In this document: one piece after another, positions 57,573-64,000 of the stretch
How positions within the stretch are numbered: position 1 is the first letter of the stretch
How the letters are laid out: each line of letters opens with the position of its first letter
Program-made: the position numbers and the translations under genes
The notes under the pieces: model-generated
What the model was told of the DNA's origin: nothing
What the model saw: the letters and a program-made list of their open reading frames with translations, nothing else
Databases searched by the model: none
Origin: Sipunculus nudus
Lineage: Eukaryota > Annelida > Sipuncula > Golfingiida > Sipunculidae
Assembly: GCA_026874595.1 (NCBI GenBank)
Contig: CM049316.1
Coordinates: forward strand, 50,725,676-50,789,675
Length of the DNA stretch: 64,000 bases
Direction of reading: 5' to 3'

Positions 57573-58625
57573 TTAATAAATCCATTCCTCTTTAGAGTTC
57601 CTATCTATACACCAGAAATTAGTTCAGTATTTGTAAATTTTTTAAGTTATGGGCCTGAACATAATGCACTTTGAAAAAAATCAGGAAATATCTTTATTTC
57701 ATATGTCATATCTGAAATTGAGGTATTGGTGGTGCCACCTGCATCGAGTCTTTTTTGTACAGAGTCATCAGTACCTGTATCACACTGAGGGCTACAAAAA
57801 ACTTCTTTTCTGAAACCATATGGCCAAATTGTTTAATATCCCACAGTAATAATCTTAGGGTAATGCTTTCTGAAGTTTGTTCAAATGGTGTCTGTTCAGT
57901 GACTTTTGGCCAAGTTATGGGAAGCTGAATTTAGTCATATGCCATAATAACCCATTTTAGCTCAGTAGCTACAAAGATCTTCTTCTCAAAAACTACTGCG
58001 CAAAATTCTTAAATCTCACACATTTATTTTCCTCAGATGTTGATAATTCAGGTTTGTTCAGTGCTTTTTAGCTGATTGAGGAAAGTTGAACTTAGCCAGT
58101 TTGCTATATCTTTATATATGAGTTATAAACCTGCAAAATGTTTTTTGACTGATGCCACTGAAGCCAGGCTGTTTAATATTTTACAAGAATAATCCCCACA
58201 ATAATTCTTATAATAATTGTCTTTAATAGTTCCACATGAATGATTTTTGGCTGAAATATGGAGATTGAATCGAGTCATTTTACCATATATGTTAGCTGTG
58301 TGATGCTGTTACATCTAGCCTGGCACCAGTTTATCAGCATCTAGATTACATCATGCCACTAGACATTAAGATTTTAGGTTATCTGTGGTTAATATTGACA
58401 AGAATGTTTTTAAAAAGCTTTTAAAAATTAGATTTATGATTTAAATTATTCATCATACCATGCAATGTTACAATCATGGATATTTGGCTCTCTGTGGCTA
58501 TATAAAAACGACTGTACATGGATTATAAATGATTGGTATCCATAGTCAACTTAATTAAAAAATTTGCCATCAAGGAGATGTATCTGTATTATAATTTTGC
58601 ATTCAGTATGAATGTGTAAGAATAT
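57573..58625 (+). repeat. Class B interior fragment and 5'-truncated class A body, copy 2
   Basis: Duplicate of 16,366-17,418, ending at the class C hairpin. The last bases differ slightly (AATAT for AATTA). Confidence 0.6.
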
Positions 58626-61600
58626 GGGCCCCGCTTGACAAGCGGTGCCCTATAGTGATCACCTTGTCAGTCCGTCCTTCCGTACTTCCGTCAATGACAC
58701 TTTCTTTTTGCCACAATAACTCAACAACAACATACTGCAGCTTTCCCAAATTCACAGGGATGATTCGTACCTATGACGGCTCCAGACCTATCGAATTACA
58801 GACTTGTCGGAATTCAAATATGGCCACCACAGCCCAATCGCTGATTTTTTTTTGCACGCGATAACTCAACAACATATTGCAGCTTTCCCAAATTCACAGG
58901 GATAATTGGTACCAATCACAGCTCTAGACCTATCGAATTACAGACTTGTCAAAATTCAAATATGGCTGCCACAGCCCAATCGCTGATTTTCTTTAGCACG
59001 CAATAACTGAACAACATACTGAAGCTTTCCCAAATTCACAGGGATGATTGGTACCTATGACAGCTCTAGACCTGTTGAATTACAGACTTGTCAGAATTCA
59101 AATATGGCCGCCATAGCCCAATCGCTGTTTTTCTGTTGCACGCAATAACTCAACAACTACATACTGCAGCTTTCCCAAATTCACAGGGATGATAGGTACC
59201 TATGACAACTCGAGACCTGTCGAATTACAGACTTGTCAGAATTCAAATATGGCCGCCACATCCCAATCGCTGATTATCTTTTGCACGCAATAACTCAACA
59301 ACAACATACTGCAGCTTTCTCAAATTCACAAGGATGATTTGTACCTATGACGGCTCCAGACCTATCGAATTACAGACTTGTCCGAATTCAAATATGGCCG
59401 CCACAGCCCAATCGCTGATTTTTTTTTTGCACGCGATAACTCAACAACAACATACTGCAGCTTTCCCAAATTCACAGGGATAATTGGTACCAATCACAGC
59501 TCTAGACCTATCGAATTACAGACTTGTCCAAATTCAAATATGGCTGACACAGCCCAATCGCTGATTTTCTTGCGCATGCGATAACTCAACAACAACATAC
59601 TGAAGCTTTCCCAAATTCACAGGGATGATTGGTACCTATGACAGCTCTAGACCTGTCGAATTACAGACTTGTCAGAATTCAAATATGGCCGCCACAGCCC
59701 AATCGCTAATTATCTTTTGCACGCGATAATTCAACAACAACATTCTGCAGCTTTCCCAAATTCACAGGGATAATTGGTACCTATGACGGCTCCAGACCTA
59801 TTGCATTACAGACTTCTGGGAATTCAAATATGACTGCCTCAGCCCAATCGCTGATTTTCTTTCACACGCGATAACTCAACAACAACATACTGCAGCTTTC
59901 CCAAATTCACAGGGATGATTGGTACCTATGACATACTGAGACCTGTCGAATTACAGACATGTCAGAATTCAAATATGGCCACCACATCCCAATCACTAAT
60001 TTTCTTTTGCACAAAATAACTCAACAACAACATACTGCAGCTTTCCCAAATTCACAGGGATGATAGGTACCTATGACAACTCGAGACCTGTCGAATTACA
60101 GACTTGTCAGAATTCAAATATGGCCACCACATCCCAATCGCTAATTATCTTTTGCACGCAATAACTCAACAACAACATACTGCAGCTTTCTCAAATTCAC
60201 AAGAATGATTTGTACCTATGACGGCTCCAGACCTGTGGAATTACAGACCTGTCGATATTCAAATATGGTTGCCACAGCCCGATCGCTGATTTTCTTTCGC
60301 ACACGATAACTCAACAACAACATATTGCAGCTTTCCCAAATTCACAGGGATGATTTGTACCTAAGACGGCTCCAGACCTATTGCATTTCAGACTTGTCGG
60401 AATTCAAATATGACTGCCACAGCCCAATCGCTGATTTTCTTTCACACGCGATAACTCAACAACAACATACTGCAGCTTTCCCAAATTCACAGGGACGATT
60501 GGTACCTATGACATACTGAGACCTGTCGAATTACAGACATTTAAAAGAATTCAAATATGGCCACCACATCCCAATCACTAATTTTCTTTTGCACAAAATA
60601 ACTCAACAACAACATACTGCAGCTTTCCAAAATTCACAGGGATGATTGGTACCTATGACAGCTCTAGACCTGTCGAATTACAGACTTGTCAGAATTCAAA
60701 TATGGCCGCCACAGCCCAATCGCTAATTATCTTTTGCACGCGATAATTCAACAACAACATTCTGCAGCTTTCCCAAATTCACAGGGATAATTGGTACCTA
60801 TGACGGCTCCAGACCTATTGAATTACAGACTTGTCGGAATTCAAATATGACTGCCACAGCCCAATCGCTGATTTTTTTTGCACGCGATAACTCAACAACA
60901 TATTGCAGCTTTCCCAAATTCACAGGGATAATTGGTACCAATCACAGCTCTAGACCTATCGAATTACAGACTTGTCCAAATTCAAATATGGCTGCCACAG
61001 CCCAATCGCTGCTTTTATTTAGCACGCAATAACTCAACAACATACTGAAGCTTTCCCAAATTCACAGGGATGATTAGTACCTATGACATACTGAGACGTG
61101 TTGAATTACAGACTTGTCAGAATTCAAATATGGCCGCCATAGCCCAATTGCTAATTATCTTTTGCACGCAATAACTCAAGCACAACATACTGCAGCTTTC
61201 TCAAATTCACAAGGATGATTTTTACCTATGACGGCTCCAGACCTGTGGAATTACAGACCTGTCGATATTCAAATATGGTTGCCACAGCCCGATCGCTGAT
61301 TTTCTTTCGCACACGATAACTCAACAACAACATATTGCAGCTTTCCCAAATTCACAGGGATGATTTGTACCTACGACGGCTCCAGACCTATCGAATTACA
61401 GACTTGTCCAAATTCAAATATGGCTGACACAGCCCAATCGCTGATTTTCTTTCGCATGCGATAACTCAACAACATCATACTGAAGCTTTCCCAAATTCAC
61501 AGGGATGATTGGTACCTATGACAGCTCTAGACCTGTCGAATTACAGACTTGTCAGAATTCAAATATGGCCGCCACAGCCCAATCGCTAATTATTTTTTGC

Positions 61601-64000
61601 ACGCGATAATTCAACAACAACATTCTGCAGCTTTCCCAAATTCACAGGGATAATTGGTACCTATGACGGCTCCAGACCTATTGCATTACAGACTTGTCGG
61701 AATTCAAATATGACTGCCACAGCCCAATCGCTGATTTTCTTTCACACGCGATAACTCAACAACAACATGCTGCAGCTTTCCCAAATTCACAGGGATGATT
61801 GGTACCTATGACATACTGAGACCTGTCGAATTACAGACATGTCAGAATTCAAATATGGCCACCACATCCCAATCACTAATTTTCTTTTGCACAAAATAAC
61901 TCAACAACAACATACTGCAGCTTTCCCAAATTCACAGGGATAATTGGTACCAATGACCGCTCCAGATCTATTGCATAACAGACTTGTCGGAATTCAAATA
62001 TGACTGCCACAGCCCAATCGCTGATTTTTTTTGCACGCGATAACTCAACAACATATTGCAGCTTTCCCAAATTCACAGGGATAATTGGTACCAATCACAG
62101 CTCTAGACCTATCGAATTACAGACTTGTCTAAATTCAAATATGGCTGCCACAGCCCAATCGCTGATTTTCTTTAGCACACAATAACTCAACAACATACTG
62201 AAGCTTTCCCAAATTCACAGGGATAATTGGTACCTATGACGGCTCCAGACCTATTGCATTTCAGACTTGTCGGAATTCAAATATGACTGCCACAGCCCAA
62301 TCGCTGATTTTCTTTCACACGCGATAACTCAACAACAACATACTGCAGCTTTCCCAAATTCACAGGGATGATTGGTACCTATGACATACTGAGACCTGTT
62401 GAATTACAGACATGTCAGAATTCAAATATGGCCGCCACATCCCAATCGCTAATTATCTTTTGCAAGCAATAACTCAACAACAACATACTGCAGCTTTCTC
62501 AAATTCACAAGGATGATTTGTACCTATGACGGCTCCAGACCTGTGGAATTACAGACCTGTCGATATTCAAATATGGTTGCCACAGCCCGATCGCTGATTT
62601 TCTTTCGCACACGATAACTCAACAACAACATATTGCAGCTTTCCCAAATTCACAGGGATGATTTGTACCTAAGACGGCTCCAGACCTATCGAATGACAGA
62701 CTTGTCCGAATTCAAATATGGCCGCCACAGCCCAATCGCTGATTTTTTTTGCACGCGATAACTCAACAACAACATACTGCAGCTTTCCCAAATTCACAGA
62801 GATAATTGGAACAAATCACAGCTCTAGACCTATCGAATTACAGACTTGTCCAAATTCAAATATGGCTGACACAGCCCAATCGCTGATTTTCTTTCGCATG
62901 CGATAACTCAACAACAACATACTGAAGCTTTCCCAAATTCACAGGGATGATTGGTACCTATGGCAGCTCTAGACCTGTCGAATTACAGACTTGTCAGAAT
63001 TCAAATATGGCCGCCACAGCCCAATCGCTAATTATCTTTTGCACGCGATAATTCAACAACAACATTCTGCAGCTTTCCCAAATTCACAGGGATAATTGGT
63101 ACCTATGACGGCTCTAGACCTATTGCATTACAGACTTGTCGGAATTCAAATATGACTGCCACAGCCCAATCGCTGATTTTCTTTCACACGCGATAACTCA
63201 ACAACAACATACTGCAGCTTTCCCAAATTCACAGGGATGATTGGTACCTATGACATACTGAGACCTGTTGAATTACAGACATGTCAGAATTCAAATATGG
63301 CCACCACATCCCAATCACTAATTTTCTTTTGCACAAAATAACTCAACAACAACATACTGCAGCTTTCCCAAATTCACAGGGATGATTGGTACCTATGACA
63401 GCTCTAGACCTGTCGAATTACAGACTTGTCAGAATTCAAATATGGCCGCCACAGCCCAATCGCTAATTATCTTTTGCACGCGATAATTCAACAACAACAT
63501 TCTGCAGCTTTCCCAAATTCACAGGGATAATTGGTACCTATGACGGCTCCAGACCTATTGCATTACAGACTTGTCGGAATTCAAATATGACTGCCACAGC
63601 CCAATCGCTGATTTTTTTTGCACGCGATAACTCAACAACATATTGCAGCTTTCCCAAATTCACAGGGATAATTGGTACCAATCACAGCTCTAGACCTATC
63701 GAATTACAGACTTGTCCAAATTCAAATATGGCTGCCACAGCCCAATCGCTGCTTTTATTTAGCACGCAATAACTCAACAACATACTGAAGCTTTCCCAAA
63801 TTCACAGGGATGATTGGTACCTATGACATACTGAGACGTGTTGAATTACAGACTTGTCAGAATTCAAATATGGCCGCCATAGCCCAATTGCTAATTATCT
63901 TTTGCACGCAATAACTCAAGCACAACATACTGCAGCTTTCTCAAATTCACAAGGATGATTTTTACCTATGACGGCTCCAGACCTGTGGAATTACAGACCT
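58626..64000 (+). mobile_element. Class C element with 145-bp satellite, copy 2, cut by window end
   Basis: The 5' hairpin is at 58,626-58,650 and monomers start near 58,716. The array matches the first one but lacks three monomers (433 bp) corresponding to about 19,170-19,600; the offset changes from 41,207 to 40,774. A higher-order repeat of 2,740 bp runs 60,592-63,331, with a second begun at 63,332. A small scrambled patch (TTTAAAAGAATTC near 60,540) is private to this copy. The 3' end is not in the window. Confidence 0.75.

Larger units (their letters stand above)
46331..58625. repeat. Large segmental duplication, copy 2
   Basis: Duplicate of 5,425-17,418, same orientation. It carries 303 bp (54,954-55,256) absent from copy 1 and a 19-C instead of a 16-C tract in the Ulp1 remnant. 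It continues into the second satellite array. Confidence 0.9.

Noticed and set aside
1-64000. tRNA, rRNA or tRNA-derived SINE signals
   Set aside because: GGTTCG in the class A 3' end looks like part of a B box, but no A box or cloverleaf is present and the string is explained as the inverted 5' motif.

Overview
The window looks like non-coding, repeat-dominated DNA from a eukaryotic (metazoan) genome, most likely a mollusc and perhaps a bivalve. The grounds are AT-rich composition, no dense ORFs, microsatellites, a 145-bp satellite with higher-order structure, and dispersed repeats that pair a 5' hairpin with a GTCC-rich stretch, which I associate with molluscan genomes. The taxon is an inference. 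I found no intact host gene, tRNA or rRNA. The only recognisable protein-coding remnant is a decayed Ulp1-protease/PHD-finger gene on the minus strand, present twice (11,534-13,158 and 52,439-54,066).

Layout. 1-5,424: dispersed repeats. 5,425-17,418: a 12-kb block (repeats, the Ulp1-PHD pseudogene, other transposon remnants). 17,419-28,507: an 11-kb satellite array inside transposon-like ends. 28,508-35,781 and 35,782-43,760: two tandem copies of a 7.3-8.0 kb unit, then a partial third copy to 44,819; a 691-bp solo LTR interrupts the second. 44,820-45,788: AT-rich DNA and repeat fragments. 46,331-64,000: a second copy of the 12-kb block plus the start of its satellite array, cut by the window end. 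The window therefore holds a direct duplication with an offset of about 41 kb, whose left junction lies inside a dispersed repeat.

Central observation. The repeats fall into classes that share one plan resembling Helentron-type (Helitron2-like) non-autonomous elements: a 5' terminal motif whose reverse complement lies near, not at, the 3' end (asymmetric terminal inverted repeats), then a short palindromic cap. Class A starts GCGAACCTGTG and ends CACAGGTTCGC + AGGCCTGTAGGCCT + TTG/AG. Class B starts AGCTCAGCTGAC and ends CAGCTGAG + GACCCATGGGTC + CCTTG/CCTAG. Class C starts GGGCCCCGCTTGAC and ends GTCAAGC...GCGGGGCCC + CCTCTGAGG. A fourth terminus (10,794-10,823) has a Helitron-like hairpin and CTAG|T. 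Interiors are tandem monomers (about 178, 135, 145 or 129/149 bp). In class C the monomers have grown into an array of more than 70 copies with a 19-monomer higher-order repeat, so the 145-bp satellite appears to be an expanded transposon core. No Rep/helicase ORF is present, so mobilisation would need a source elsewhere.
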